From Mortierella alpina (taxonomy: Eukaryota; Mortierellomycota; Mortierellomycetes; Mortierellales; Mortierellaceae), in NCBI GenBank assembly GCA_029449245.1, contig JANATF010000002.1:1860001-1924000 (forward strand): a DNA stretch of 64,000 nt, read 5' to 3'. Below the pieces are notes generated by a model. It ran no database searches. It was given only the letters and a program-made list of their open reading frames with translations, and was not told the origin of the DNA. How positions within the stretch are numbered: position 1 is the first letter of the stretch; every line of letters begins with the position of its first letter. The position numbers and the translations under genes are program-made. Positions 25,322 to 36,944 of this stretch are shown here, piece after piece.

Positions 25322-25861
25322 AGGGGGCGCTACAGGTGATCTCGACCTCTTGCTCCTTTACTTTCCACAGTTTCTCAAAATATATATCTCTTTACACTGG
25401 CAGCCAACACCTTTTGTTTTCCGAGGCTTCAGATATATGAAAAGTCGGAGGAGGTTATTTTCACGTTAAGAATCATCGTGACAAATCGAGTGTAGATGCC
25501 ATGTCATTCGCAACTCGATAGCACGCTCACCTTGGTTCGAACCCTGACGCACCTGTTGGCCATACTCAGGGCCATCGTTGACCTGAGGTTTGCCTCCGCA
25601 GCGGGGGCGTATGCTGTTCCTACGATAATCAAGTAAGCAAGTTGGCGCAGGCAGACAGGAAAACACATTCGTCAAACAAAGTGTGTCAATTGTGAAGTAC
25701 CCTCCCTTCCAAAATGTCCAAAGCTACAAACGCGCATCAAGTAACGTATTTAGAGACTGAGGGATATATTGTCTTATGGCCACTGCGCGTGTGTAGGAGT
25801 AAGTACGGCTACAGATCTATATTGGGCTACATCGATTATTTCTGTCGTCCTTTTTACTCTA
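25322..25861. other. intergenic
   Basis: No gene or RNA supported. A GGTTCGAACCC string near 25532 resembles a tRNA T-loop, but the stems do not pair. Confidence 0.45.
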
Positions 25862-26158
25862 TTACAAAGCGTTCATGATCACAGGGAGGATGACCATGGC
25901 CAAGAACATGCCCGAGAGCTTTATCTGCAGATTGGTCGCGCTCGAGGGCTTCTTGGGCGTAGGGGACGCGGTTGGCGAAGCAACTACAGCGGACGTTCGG
26001 ATCCCCGTAGGCACTAGAGGAGCCGTGGTCGGCACAGTCGCATTGATGGAGGGGACCGATGCCGAAGGAGAGAAGGTAACCGACGGGGAGATATCGGGCG
26101 AGATGGAAGGAGAGGCAGAGACCGAGATGCTGACTGAGGGAGAGGGTTCCATATCCAT
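25862..26158 (-). CDS. small Ser/Pro-rich protein with hydrophobic C-terminus
   Basis: 98 aa from the ATG at 26158, not recognised. About 70 residues consist mostly of Ser, Pro, Val, Ile and Thr in short repeats (SPSVSISVSASPSISP, then SPSVTFSPSASVP), followed by KKPSSATNLQIKLSG and a terminal hydrophobic segment MFLAMVILPVIMNAL. The tail looks like a GPI-attachment signal or tail anchor, but no N-terminal secretion signal is visible. Either an upstream exon supplies one, or the protein is tail-anchored. A TATA box 130 bp upstream supports expression. Confidence in a real gene is moderate. Confidence 0.5.
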   Translation of the reverse strand: MDMEPSPSVSISVSASPSISPDISPSVTFSPSASVPSINATVPTTAPLVPTGIRTSAVVASPTASPTPKKPSSATNLQIKLSGMFLAMVILPVIMNAL

Positions 26159-26287
26159 TGTAGAAGGTGCTATTACGTGTTTATGGTTTGACTTTGTTTG
26201 GTTGTGTTGTTTTGTGTGTATGCTTGTTGAGATGGGGGAGTAAAGGATTAGGGAAGAGGTAAGAGAAGAAGCACTTTTTCAGACGCG

Positions 26288-26295
26288 TATTTATA
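26288..26295 (-). promoter_or_regulatory. TATA box
   Basis: Minus-strand TATAAATA, 130 bp upstream of the ATG at 26158. Confidence 0.5.
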
Positions 26296-26441
26296 CACAC
26301 TGCAAGAAGAAGGGAGAGGCGCTGATCCCAGGCTACGGAAAGGAGCGAGAGTTAAAGGATGGAAGGTGTACATTGCATCAATTTTAGTCCAGTCAAGACT
26401 CGGTGCCCCGGGTCATTTATCTATAGACGCGACTGAAAAGG

Positions 26442-26455
26442 TCATTGATCAATGA
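26442..26455. promoter_or_regulatory. 14-bp perfect palindrome
   Basis: TCATTGATCAATGA, about 285 bp upstream of the small Ser/Pro-rich gene. It could be a dimeric factor site; no factor is proposed. Confidence 0.3.
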
Positions 26456-27202
26456 TCAGGGCCTTCTTCGTCTATATATATATTAAGAAGAGCTGGCCGG
26501 GAGAATAGGGAGATGGATTAAGGAAGCACAGACAGGTGCTGTTCTAAGAATACTAGTTGATGAACACAGCCCCCCTTTGCTCATGCTCGCTAGCGTCTTT
26601 AGCGTAATGCTCATGGACTGTTCGTCTTCCAGCATGGACCGTGACAAGAAGAGTTGCCCTTGTTTCGGCCACTAACGCGTTTCCTAATTGGTTAGAACCC
26701 TGGCTGTCCCTGATATTAGGCTATTGGGTCAAGATCACGTCGAGGGGTTCTGTCCACCCCCTAATCGTGTGGAGCACTAGCCACATACACCCCACCCCAC
26801 AATGTACTTCGCTGGAACTTGCTGTCACTTTACTCTTCATACTTCTCAGACAACTCGACTAGGACCGATGGCGTTGCTGTCATATCCTCTCTAGGCTGCA
26901 TATCGTTGGAAGAGAAAAAGGACGCGCAATGCTTTTTAAAACGGACAAGACCTTGCAGAACGTGGTTTTTCATCGTTGTTACCGAGCAGTGGGGCTTCTA
27001 TTGTGTATTGATCTTCAAGATTCTGTTTGGTAACTCTGGTCCAAACGAGTCCTTTAGAGCGAAGTTCACTCATCCTTTCCTGAGAGAAGACATCTTCTAT
27101 AAATAGAAGAGATGCTGACGATGGTTCATTTGGATAGCTCTTCAGAAGTGTGATATTCAATTAGAGACAAGACACTATGCCGTTATTATTATTATTTTTT
27201 TT

Positions 27203-28813
27203 CTACACCGTAACATTGTTGCCCAAATCCACGTGGACGTCCCGACTGACTGTTCGCTTGCCCTCGAGTCGACCCTTGCGACAAAGATCTCTAACAATGA
27301 GATTCCAGGCATCATGGTCCAACAATGACTGGCGTCCATGATTCCAAAGTGCTAGTCTCTTGGCCTCGTACTCCTCAGCAGGAATGGACCTCAAAATCAC
27401 GTCCATGCGATGTGCGTCCTTCCGTCGGATCCTCACAATAAAGCTGTCCCAGTCCAGATCGTTCTCGAAGGGCTCAATGATACCGTCCGCAATCACGATG
27501 GGAACTACTCCAAAGGCAATGTATTCCCAGATGCGTGTCGTATCCAGCGTCCAGCCCTGAGGAGCAAAGCCATACTTGGATCTTGCCAGTAGCTTGGTGT
27601 AAGTAGGATTGTCCCAACCTGCTGCAACCATATAATCGGGTTGTTGAGCAAATCCTTTTAGCAATGATCGGATGCCTGAAGAATACACATCATCTGGCTT
27701 GACGTCCTTGTAAATCCCGCCAAAGAGTACAAAGATGTCTCTTTTTCCTGATTTGGGGTGGCCGTCGGCATTAAGGTGGTCCATAGGGTTCTCAAACGCA
27801 AGGTTCAGCAGTGCCGTCGCTGAGGGGATAACAATGTCTCCAAACCGCCTCGACCGCTCATGTCTGGTAAGGTCGCCGACTGTGGTCAAAAAGGTAGCGT
27901 TCTGCATACGGCTTGTTGATTTGTAATAGAGCGACGTCGAGTCCATGGGGTGGGCCATGATATGGTCCCTGCCGTACGTCCGATTCCAGTAAGGGTAGTC
28001 TTGCTGAATGTGGTTCATCATCGGCTCTGCATATTTCTCGTCCACATCGCAATCACCCTTCAATCCTTGGCCAAACCAGCAATCGGTCAAGTATTTCGCA
28101 CCCAAAAAGGGGATGTAGAAGTAGTCAGCTTCTTCGGGGCTCTCAGTGACATAGTTCTTGTAAACTTCCGAAGTCTTATCCCGAAGCTGCTTCAAGAGGA
28201 TCTGCTCAGCAATGTAGTTGGTGCCTACGCCAGGTTTGTCGGAGACCTGGAACTCTCCCATCCTTATACTGTCAGGATACACAAAGATCTTGGGCATGCA
28301 AAGCGGAATGCGGATGTTGGGAGGCCATTGGTACTCGGGGCGCTGCTCGGGCAAAGGCTGGAGGAGAATTGGCTTCAACTTTGTTGGATTTCTGTCCAGA
28401 GTCGCTTTGGACAGATCCACCTCGCCGCGGGAGACTCTCTCGAAGGAGAACTCTGGATCTATATGTGTAATTGTTGTCCGTTTGGGTGAGTTTGGATCCA
28501 CAATGTCCTCACAAAAAAGGGGAGACGGGGGACAATAGGGCAAGGACTTACCGTCCGTTGAAATGAAGGATAGAAGCAGGAACACAGACCATATCGACAA
28601 GACTGCTGGGATAAGGAACAACAACTGCAGAACAAGGAGCAAAGGGTACCACACACAGTAGTCAGTGAGTGTGCAATGTCAAGGGAGCCTTGATCTCATT
28701 CTGGTCTACTCCAGTCGAGATCACATCCTTACCCTCTTTGTCCTCCAGTAGTAACGCAACAGGTTGCCTACAGGCGATGTTTGTTGAGCATAGAAGTCGT
28801 TATGGTTGGCCAT
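27203..28813 (-). CDS. exostosin-type glycosyltransferase (GT47), type II membrane protein
   Basis: A Golgi-type glycosyltransferase; the sugar it transfers cannot be told. Exon 1 (28733-28813) encodes 27 residues, MANHNDFYAQQTSPVGNLL then RYYWRTKR. A GT-AG intron follows, and exon 2 starts at 28624 with LLFLIPAVLSIWSVFLLLSF. This gives a short basic cytosolic tail plus one membrane span. The catalytic domain includes KIFVYPDSIRMGEF, EADYFYIPFLGAKYL, RDHIMAHPMD, RDIFVLFGGIYKD, SKYGFAPQGWTLDTTRIWEY and GVVPIVIADGIIEPFE, the last being the exostosin donor-binding motif. A 93-nt in-frame candidate intron (about 28461-28553) lies in the stem region; both reading through and splicing keep the frame. 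Confidence 0.88.
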
Positions 28814-30008
28814 CGAGGGATGCGATCCTCAGTGTGCAATGTGCGACAAGGGACGTCTGAGTAGCCCGAGTAGAGATGTGCAATCTAAGCAGGCTGCCGA
28901 GAGAAAGGACGGATGATTTGGGCCGGGGTGGGGATGAGTGTGCAGGCAGTGCAAGAGGGAGGATGGAAGATCGAGATGACGGGGTGTGTGTTTTTGTGCT
29001 TGGTGGTTGAACTTTAAAGCCCGACGGGATCATTGCACACATCCGTTGCGTTGCTTTCCGCTCATGTGTGCCTGCAACAGCTCTGCCTTTGTCTTAGACA
29101 TATCGCCATATCTTACCACATTTCACGGCGGAGCATGGTCTTGTCGCTCGTAGGTTTTTAATCGTTTATTATCACGGCAATGCTTACGTTCTTGCCGCCG
29201 CTCTGAGCGTAGGTCTTTCAACAGCCGCTTTTATTCTCCCGCCAACGCAAATTTCGAAGACGATCGATGCTGGCTTCTGGCCGCCAAGGTTTTGGCAAGC
29301 CTCTACGATTCGTCATTCGCGCCTATTCGATTCTATGCGATGCTCTACACCCGTGGTGTTTCTTGGAGCCGACGAATGTACTTCTTTCTCTTCATTTTGT
29401 ACGGACCAGTTGATTCGCACTTCATTATTGACCCATATCGTGCTTCAGAAGGTTGGTGACCTGTCGTTATAGCGATTCTCACAAGTCTCCACGAAGAATC
29501 GTTGTTCCTTTCCAATGACACGTAGAAATGTAGTGGACAAAGATGTGATTGATGGATGACGCTATAATGAGGTTGGGGACAAGGGTGGACTTTGGTTCTA
29601 TGCCGTTGCAAAGGCAGCAAGACGTAGCGCACCAAGCGTCCCACCATCACTACGATCTATAGAACTGGTGAACGATATGATCACTACCAGCTTGTTTCAT
29701 GTAATTTCATAGACTTTATTCTTTTAGTACAACTTCTCTTCGCCAACGGAGGGGCACCTTGGCCCTGTACTCTCTTCCAGGATGCGAATCCTCTGGAATT
29801 CTCATCAAGGAGGGGGCAAGATGTCACCCAGCAGCCGTATATAGGTGTGTACATAGAATAGTATCATCGGTAGTCAACAACGCAGTGCAAGTAAGCAGAT
29901 TAGCACCTGTCGACATACACAGGTATAACACGGTAGCTCATACACCTCTAAATCTCGTAGCATGCAGGGGCCTTAGCCACACCACTGGCATGGCTGGACA
30001 GCCATGCG
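28814..30008. other. intergenic
   Basis: GT47 upstream region and about 1 kb without recognisable genes. Open frames such as 29345-29650 (minus) and 29759-30052 (plus) lack family motifs and splice context. Confidence 0.4.
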
Positions 30009-30699
30009 TTGTTGACCGACGGCCAGCAGGGAGGTTACATACGGATAGTTAGAAATAACTATCAGATTGCATCGCCTCTCCCTGTAGGCAAAACTTGCAC
30101 ATGTGGCACGCCAATGAATTGGCGAAATACAGAGATCCAAGACCCAACTGGTGCTCTGTACTTTAAGAACACCAGTCTATGTGCTGCTTGCATATACAAG
30201 ACCAAAAAGGACAAGGTACGTATCATTTGATGTCTCTGTCAGAATGGTATTGTTTGCTGATATGTTGACATATTGACAAATGACATATTATTAGTACGAA
30301 ATGGATATGTAGGAGATGTACGGCATGAAAGGAGAGGCACTACTTGAGAAACTTGCTCCAGGCGACAGTGTCCCTGACTGTGCCAAGGACTCGTTCTGCT
30401 CAAGCTGTTTGGTGCCCCCTGATCGGGACAACGGAAAGCTTGAGAGGGGCTCGTCAGCAACGATGCCAGTGCGGTTCCGTCCATACTGCAACACATGCAC
30501 AGCAAAGCGCAACAGCAGACATCAGATCACTACATGGGCCCATCACCATCAAGACAGCTTCATATCCCAGGAATCGGCCAAGGCAACGGGGATGACGCTG
30601 CTAGTGCAGGGATTTACCTGCGGCCGAGTGGAGTACAAGCAGCTTCAGTTGGTCTACTTGCAGTCCTTAGCAAACCAGGCCACTGCGACATGCTTTTGA
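30009..30699 (+). CDS. possible small protein with two degenerate GATA-like zinc knuckles
   Basis: Exon 1 (ATG at 30009, true start unsure) contains CTCGTPMNWRN, a gap of 15 residues, then LCAACIYKTKKDK before GTACGT. This resembles a GATA finger (C..CGT....WR ... LC.AC) but with CxC instead of CxxC. After an intron ending ATGTAG at 30313, exon 2 reads EMYGMKGEALLEKLAPGD and carries FCSSC and YCNTCTAKRN, a second Cys4 pair about 24 residues apart. The C-terminus is unremarkable and the stop is at 30697. It could be a diverged transcription factor or a gene remnant. Confidence 0.4.
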
Positions 30700-31038
30700 A
30701 CCGGTCAAGCCCTATCGCTCGCTGCAGATGCCGAGCCGCGGAGCAAATTCTCAGTAGATAGAGCGACATTTGTTACTACACGAGAAAGCCAAGGATCGTA
30801 CCCGTAGAAAAAACAAGTTACACGGGAAACCTAAGAAAGGTCCATACCCAAAAGAGAAAAAATTGTCGGCGGGGCCCTCCTCTCTAGACCAGCAAATCGC
30901 TATAGGCGGCAATAAATACCCTAAAGGCTTCGACTTATGTAACCTTTAACACGTTTTCATTGAATGAGGGACTGGTACTCTTCTTGATGTTTATTATATC
31001 TTGGAATCGTGGGGAATTAGAAGGATGTCAGCGGTGTA

Positions 31039-32467
31039 TCAAAGGTTGCCAGATTCCTTGGCTAAGGAGTAAAAGATCGAGTTCGGGTCCGCCAACAGTT
31101 TTTCTGGCGTCTCAAATTCTGCAATCTTCCCGTCGCTCAGCACCATGATCCGGTCGCTGTCCATAACCGTGTTGATTCTATGCGCAATGGTCAAGATCGT
31201 GCAGTGGTTGAACTTTCTACGGATGATCGCCTGCACAAGCGCATCCGTCTCCAGATCGATGGCCGCTGTAGCCTCATCCAAGACCAAAAGGCTTGTCTTT
31301 CTGAGCAGCGCACGAGCCAAGCAGATCAACTGACGCTGACCTACCGAGAAGTTGTCACCACCCTCCAACACTGTAGCGTTGAGTGCTCCATCCATCTGCG
31401 AGACATGTTCCTTGAGGTAAGAGTCCTCCAATGCCTGCCAGAGCTCGTGATCAGTCTTTTCGCCCAGAGGATCAAGGTTGAAGCGAATTGTGCCCGCAAA
31501 CAATACTGGATCCTGAGGAATGATCGAGAATCGCGATCGGACATCGTAAAGACCAAGCGTCGAAATATCGATGCCGTCCACAAAGATCTGTCCCTTTACC
31601 GACTCGATGATACGGAATAACGACAGGGTCAAGCTCGATTTTCCAGCGCCGGTTCTTCCGCAAATTCCAATTTTTTCATGGGGTCGAATCGAGCAAGTGA
31701 CGCCCCGCAATACCAGCTCAAGGCCAGGGCGGTATCGGGTCTCGTAGTTCACAAAGTCCACGCGTCCCTGCGCAGGCCAGTCCTGAGGAGGGCGGTGATC
31801 TTCAATGACCTCTGCTGCCTCAGGCTTTAGCTCTACGTATTCTTGCAGACGCTCGACCGAGACGATATTGGTCTCAATCTCGGTATACTGGCGCACAAAC
31901 CAGTTCAATGTTTGGGTTACGGAAAGTGCGTAGGTCAACGACAGACCGACTAGACCAGGGTCAACGCTGATGTTCCTCGACAACGACACCACGGCAAGGA
32001 AGGCAGATCCAAAAATGATGATTGAACTCAAGCACTCCAGACGGAAAGCCAGCCAGCGGTTGCCTGCGATACTGGGGTAATACGCGCGTAGGTTTTGATC
32101 GAGGTGGAACTCGTTGCCCTTGATGAAGCGGTTTTGTTGGCGATAGGCGCGGATAGTGCAAACGCCTCCGAGAGTTTCTTGAAAGTGGGCAAAGACCGGC
32201 GAGCGGGAGACCGATTCAAGACGGCGGAGTTCACGCGATGTCGCCAGGTAATACCTCTGAAGCCACAGGTACACAAATGCAAAGGGGAATATGACAACGA
32301 TGAAACTAGGTGTGGACAAGGTCACGACGAGTAAGACCGATGCGACTTGGAAGAGCGTGCGAGAGTAGCCACCGAAGGAGCGAGGAAGGACTTCATCGAT
32401 GGTTGACTGGTCCTTGCTGAAGCGGTTCACTAACAAAGGTCAGAAACAGTGTGTTAGCTTGAAGGGA

Positions 32468-32498
<31 letters not shown>

Positions 32499-35400
32499 GG
32501 TTTGACCTCGACACCAAACGCCTAGCACGCCAAATGGTCCACCTACAGATTCTACCCATCGGAGTGGTATCAAAGAATACCATGGGCGACCGCAGAACAC
32601 TGTGCAGCATCTCCTGATGCAGCACACGAGCTGAGCGAATGGCGCAATGAACTTGCAGGATGATGGACTGGAAGACAGTCAAGAGCGAGTATGTGAAACC
32701 CAGCGCCGCATAGATGCCAAGGTAGTATAGAGTACCCCTGCTCACATTTCCAGAGTCGTTATCGCTGCTCCAGTGCGTCAACCACAAAGAGGTCGAGATA
32801 GAGGCACCCTGAGAGAATAACATCGAGAGAATGTACATGAAGACCCATTTGTAGGAGCAAGCCTTGGCGTAAGCGAGGTAGACGCTCCTGTTAACACTGC
32901 CTTGCTTCAATTGCTCTTCGCTGATGATAGTGCCTTTGGCCTGATCGGCCTTGTCAGACTTGTTGCGTTGCTGGAGGGAAGCCATGGAGGGTCGTCGAAG
33001 GGTCCTGACACTGGTGATGCTACGGATGCTGTCGCGTCGCGCCGATCGTGGGGTCGTGGACAACAGAGATACCTCTTCTGCAGGGAAAGCGTCCGTCTCA
33101 ACAACATCTTCTTCCAAGTGCAGGTTCTGCTCAACAAGAGGCTCGACCTGTCCATCCTCAGGTTCGTCTGTTTGTTGACTGGGGTCGTTTCCAAACTCTG
33201 TGACCAACTGATAGACATCAGACCGTTTTCTCATCAGTTCCTGATAGTTGCCTTGTTCCACGACGCGTCCCTCACGGAGCATCATAATCAAAGTTGACTG
33301 CGTCAAGTACTGGATTTGATGGGTCACAAAGACACGGGTTTTGCCGGCGAGCAATCCCTTGGGTCCGATCACTTTGTCGAAAATCGTGCGGCCAACGTGT
33401 GCGTCCACTGCTGAAAGGGGGTCATCGAACAAATAAATGTCAGCGCGAGCGTAGACAGCTCTTGCCAGCGAGATTCTGGCTCTTTGGCCTCCTGACAGGT
33501 TGATTCCACGCTCGCCAATTTCGGTCATGTCGCCACCCGAGAGCATGTCAAAATCGGGCTGCAGGCAGCATGCCTCGATGGTCTTTTTGTAGTAATGAGG
33601 ATCGTACGCGTTACCAAACAGAATGTTGTTGCGCAGGGTGTCGTTCATGATCCACGCCTGCTGGGGAATAAACGCCACCGATCCACGGATGCGAATTTCA
33701 CCCGAGACGCGCTCCAGATCGCCACAAAGGGCCGCAATCAGCGAACTTTTCCCGGAGCCGACTCGACCAACAACAGTCAGCAGACAGTCCTTTTTCAGTG
33801 CTATGTTGACGTCCTTGATGACGGGCGACGAGTCCTTGTACCAGCTGTAAGAAGCATCCTTGACCAAGAGGGTGTACTTGTCGGTAGCGGAATTACCAGA
33901 CAACTTGCGAGGGTCCTCGATAATGATGGCGTTAGGGTCGACTTCTGAGCAGATCAAGTACTTGTAAACGCGTCCCAAAGCGACATAAGCCTCGACAGAT
34001 GAGCTAGTTAAAAGAAAACCAAAGGTCAATGACAATGTCAATATGAGGGCATAACAATTCAGAAGATGAAAAGCAAAGGGCGTACGAGTCGGCCTACTAT
34101 TCTTACCTGATTACAAAGGGAAACATTGCCAAGGGGAACTGAAGGAGGTTGAACAGAGCAATCGAGGTGAAAACAATGTCGGTCGTCATGGGGCGCTTCA
34201 TCACAAGTGCGTACACTGTGAATGTCGAGAGCGACACCAGAAAAGGGGTGCAGGCCCAAGTGAAGCTTTGCACGGCCGACAGGTACCCAATTTTCTTCAT
34301 TGTTGCCAACTCATAGTCGTTCCTCACAGTCAAAACCTTTTGCAAGAAGGTGCCCTCCCATGCATACAGTTTGATGACACGGATGCCGTTCAAAATCTCG
34401 TTCATGAGCTTGATACGTGTGTCCTTGTTCTTCATCTGCTGCTGCTGAAAATTCTTCATGTAAACCGACAGCCTCGCGTTCAAGGGAATCGTCAGGATCA
34501 TGACAGTCACTCCTGCAAAGATAGCCCAACTCATAGTGTTGTAAAGCAGGTAAAGGGCGATTCCGATCTGGAAGAGTCCACTCCAGACAACATGAAGGTA
34601 CGTGACAAGGTCTTGGACTCGTTGTGCGTCGATTGACATATGATTCACGATTTCGCCGGCAGTGAATGTTTGGCGAGCAGAGTTGGAGAGTTTGAGAGAT
34701 TTCTGGTAGATGGCAGTAACCAATCCGGCGCGGATGTGCATGCCTGTCCTGAAGCAAAGGTGGAAGTATTGGTGGAGAACAGTGGTCTGGCTCACACTGC
34801 AGGTAAGCATCAGGCAGGCGATTGTATATCCTCTGTAGAGCGGCTGAGGATTGTCGGTCTTGTAGCTCATGACGAAGCGCAACATCTCACGAAGAAGCAC
34901 AGGTTGCAGGAATCCAAGAATGTCGTTGACAGCCTTCCACAACCCAGCAATGTAGAAAGGCCGTCCGAATGCTGAAGTGATGGCAGAAACAAGACTAGGT
35001 CTGTGGCGGAAGTAGCCCGGAGCACGGGAGGAAAGGTGAGAATGCAAAATCCCTCACATTCATTCGTAACGATACATAGTATGTTCAAAGACAAAATAGC
35101 TAGACTTACCGTTCCTTCTTCAGTTCCTCCTCCCACGCCTTCTCGAACGTGATGGATACATTCTTGGACTGATCCTCTTTTCTCAAGACCCAAAGATCAT
35201 CCATTGTCAATGGGTTGGCGTACCCTTTACGCATAAGACCTGTCACCCAGTTAAAGGAGGCGATTGAAAAAATATTGGCTTCATCCTCTGGGCACTTTTG
35301 CTGTTCCGAGAAAAGAAAAAAAAATCGGTCAGCAACAATGCAGCATATATTCATGCATCGTAGGCATTATCACATCAGCCCAGCATTTGAACTTACATAG

Positions 35401-36152
35401 TCCTCCTCGTCAAGACGAACACCTGCATCCTTACGGACGCATTCCAGAGCAAAGATCAAGGTAGTCAAAGTAATCTTGGCGCCATACATCACGGTTTCCG
35501 TCGTATTGCCGCCAGCACAACCAAGGGCCAGCGTGCGAAGTTTGATTCCCGTCGAGGCGATGAACAATAGCCAGAAAACCAAGAGAACGTTGGAGGAGAG
35601 AAAGCTCTTGCGGTTCTCAATAACAGTCAGCACAAAGGCTAAAACCAGCGACAGTACTTCCACGAGCGAGGATAAGAATTCCAGACTGATCGCGACTTTG
35701 AGATGCTTGTGACGATGTTGCATAATCATCAAGGTCGAGAGAACAGTCAAGGCAGCGATTCCAATCTGGCAGCGGAGGAGTACAGGCATTAGTATGGGGT
35801 GCAGAGTCACAGGCAGCCTGTACTTGGGCAAATGTATGGCAGTATACACACCTGCTTGAGCGTCTGACGCCAGTTTTTGGAGGGATGGCTGAGCGACGTT
35901 TGTTTGGACAACTCTACAAGGCGAGGAAGACCAGCGAGTAGGAGGAAGGCCACAGGCAAGAGCCTGAGAGCTGTGTCCTCGAAGCACGGCGTGAAGTCCG
36001 CCGGGCAGTCAGGATTGAATGGACCCTAATTTGTTAAACGGGAGGAGAGGCGGGATCAGTCCATGTCGAGCGCAGATTCAAGCTGCCTGGAATTGCGCAG
36101 GATCATGGAGACATACCCACGGGTTGTTATGCTGGCACTGCCATATGGACAT
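31039..36152 (-). CDS. full-length ABCC (MRP-type) ABC transporter
   Basis: ATP-driven exporter of conjugates or organic anions, probably vacuolar or plasma membrane. Starts MSIWQCQHNNPW at 36152. A TMD0-like region of several spans (CFEDTALRLLPVAFLLLAGL; IGIAALTVLSTLMIM) is followed by the linker. TMD1 opens SLVSAITSAFGRPFY. NBD1 has Walker A GRVGSGKSSLIAAL, signature NLSGGQRARISLARA and Walker B IYLFDDPLSAVDAHVG. A Ser/Arg-rich regulatory linker follows, then TMD2 (FFDTTPMGRI spliced to LNRFSKDQSTIDEV). NBD2 has Walker A GRTGAGKSSLTLSL, signature FSVGQRQLICLARAL and Walker B LLVLDEATAAIDLETD. The tail ends SLAKESGNL. NBD1 has Asp where most ABC proteins have the catalytic Glu (DDPLS), which is usual in ABCC. 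At least seven introns. Confidence 0.95.
32430..32546 (-). other. ABCC intron containing a 28-nt homopolymer
   Basis: Donor after GGT AGA ATC T, acceptor TTAG before TGAACCGC, giving GRILNRFS. On the sense strand the intron carries A28 (plus-strand T at 32471-32498). Confidence 0.8.
32471..32498. repeat. homopolymer T28
   Basis: Uninterrupted run of 28 T on the plus strand inside the ABCC intron. The exact length may be a sequencing artefact. Confidence 0.9.
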
Positions 36153-36944
36153 GGTGGAGAAAGGGTGCCGAGAGCCGGTCGCGAAGAATCTGCTGCGTGA
36201 ATGAGCGTGGGAGTGAACTCGGGAAGGCAAAATCCAATCGCCTGAGCCTGTGCTGAAGCTTGAGCGGTATTATCCTCGCGCTGTGGGAGTGAGAGTAGGG
36301 GCGAAGCGACACACACAGGCACGGAGGCTGGCAAGGACGAGGGAGAGAGGGCAAAGAGAGCGAAAAAACAATCCGCACCGAGTTTTTATAGGGCAACGCT
36401 TTTGGCGGCGCGATTCCATAGGGCAGGTGTTTGGACATCTCAAGCGCTGGCTGAATAATCAAACGAGGCCAAACCTAAAAAAGTTAAAAAAAATCTGCTC
36501 GTTTGACGCACAACCCACACCAACCCGCACACCTACTTCGCAGCAGGCGAGCGGCGCCCTTTTCTCCTTCTTCGACACGTCTAGTCTATCGTTGATTCCT
36601 CGCATCGCGCTCACAAAGGACTACGTGTGTTTTTGGCGTCTTGAATGCCCTGCGGGTATACCTCTTCCGGTCCGAACTATTGGCGGGAGGGACTAATGGT
36701 GCCCGATAATTGGGCTTTGGGCCGCATTGATTTGTAACAGCGCAGATGGCCTTCGTGTCCGCGTGTCGACTGCGGCAGTTACCATGCCAGTTTGGTGAGA
36801 GAGATCTTGAGACTTGGTGTTTTCAGTTGGCAGGGGTGCTTCTAGGCTGTGCATCCAGGTTCGTGCAGATCACACTGCGCAGTGAGACTGCTGAAATACT
36901 GGAAAGGGCATTCTTTTGACAATCATTCTCCTTCACGTTTCGCA
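36153..36944. other. divergent upstream region, ABCC and AlkB-like gene
   Basis: About 790 bp. Contains the ABCC TATA box. No gene seen. Confidence 0.5.
36383..36390 (-). promoter_or_regulatory. TATA box of the ABCC gene
   Basis: Minus-strand TATAAAAA, about 230 bp upstream of the ATG at 36152. Confidence 0.45.

Larger units (their letters stand above)
26159..27202. other. intergenic, with promoter of the small Ser/Pro-rich gene
   Basis: Contains the TATA box and a perfect palindrome listed separately, and an alternating TA run near 26470-26485. Open frames near 26820-27160 have no recognisable content. Confidence 0.4.

Noticed and set aside
25500-25570. Possible tRNA (GGTTCGAACCC T-loop-like string)
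   Set aside because: Neither strand gives a five-pair T stem or a matching acceptor stem.
29345-29650. 101-codon minus-strand frame
   Set aside because: No recognisable content, no TATA box or intron signals.
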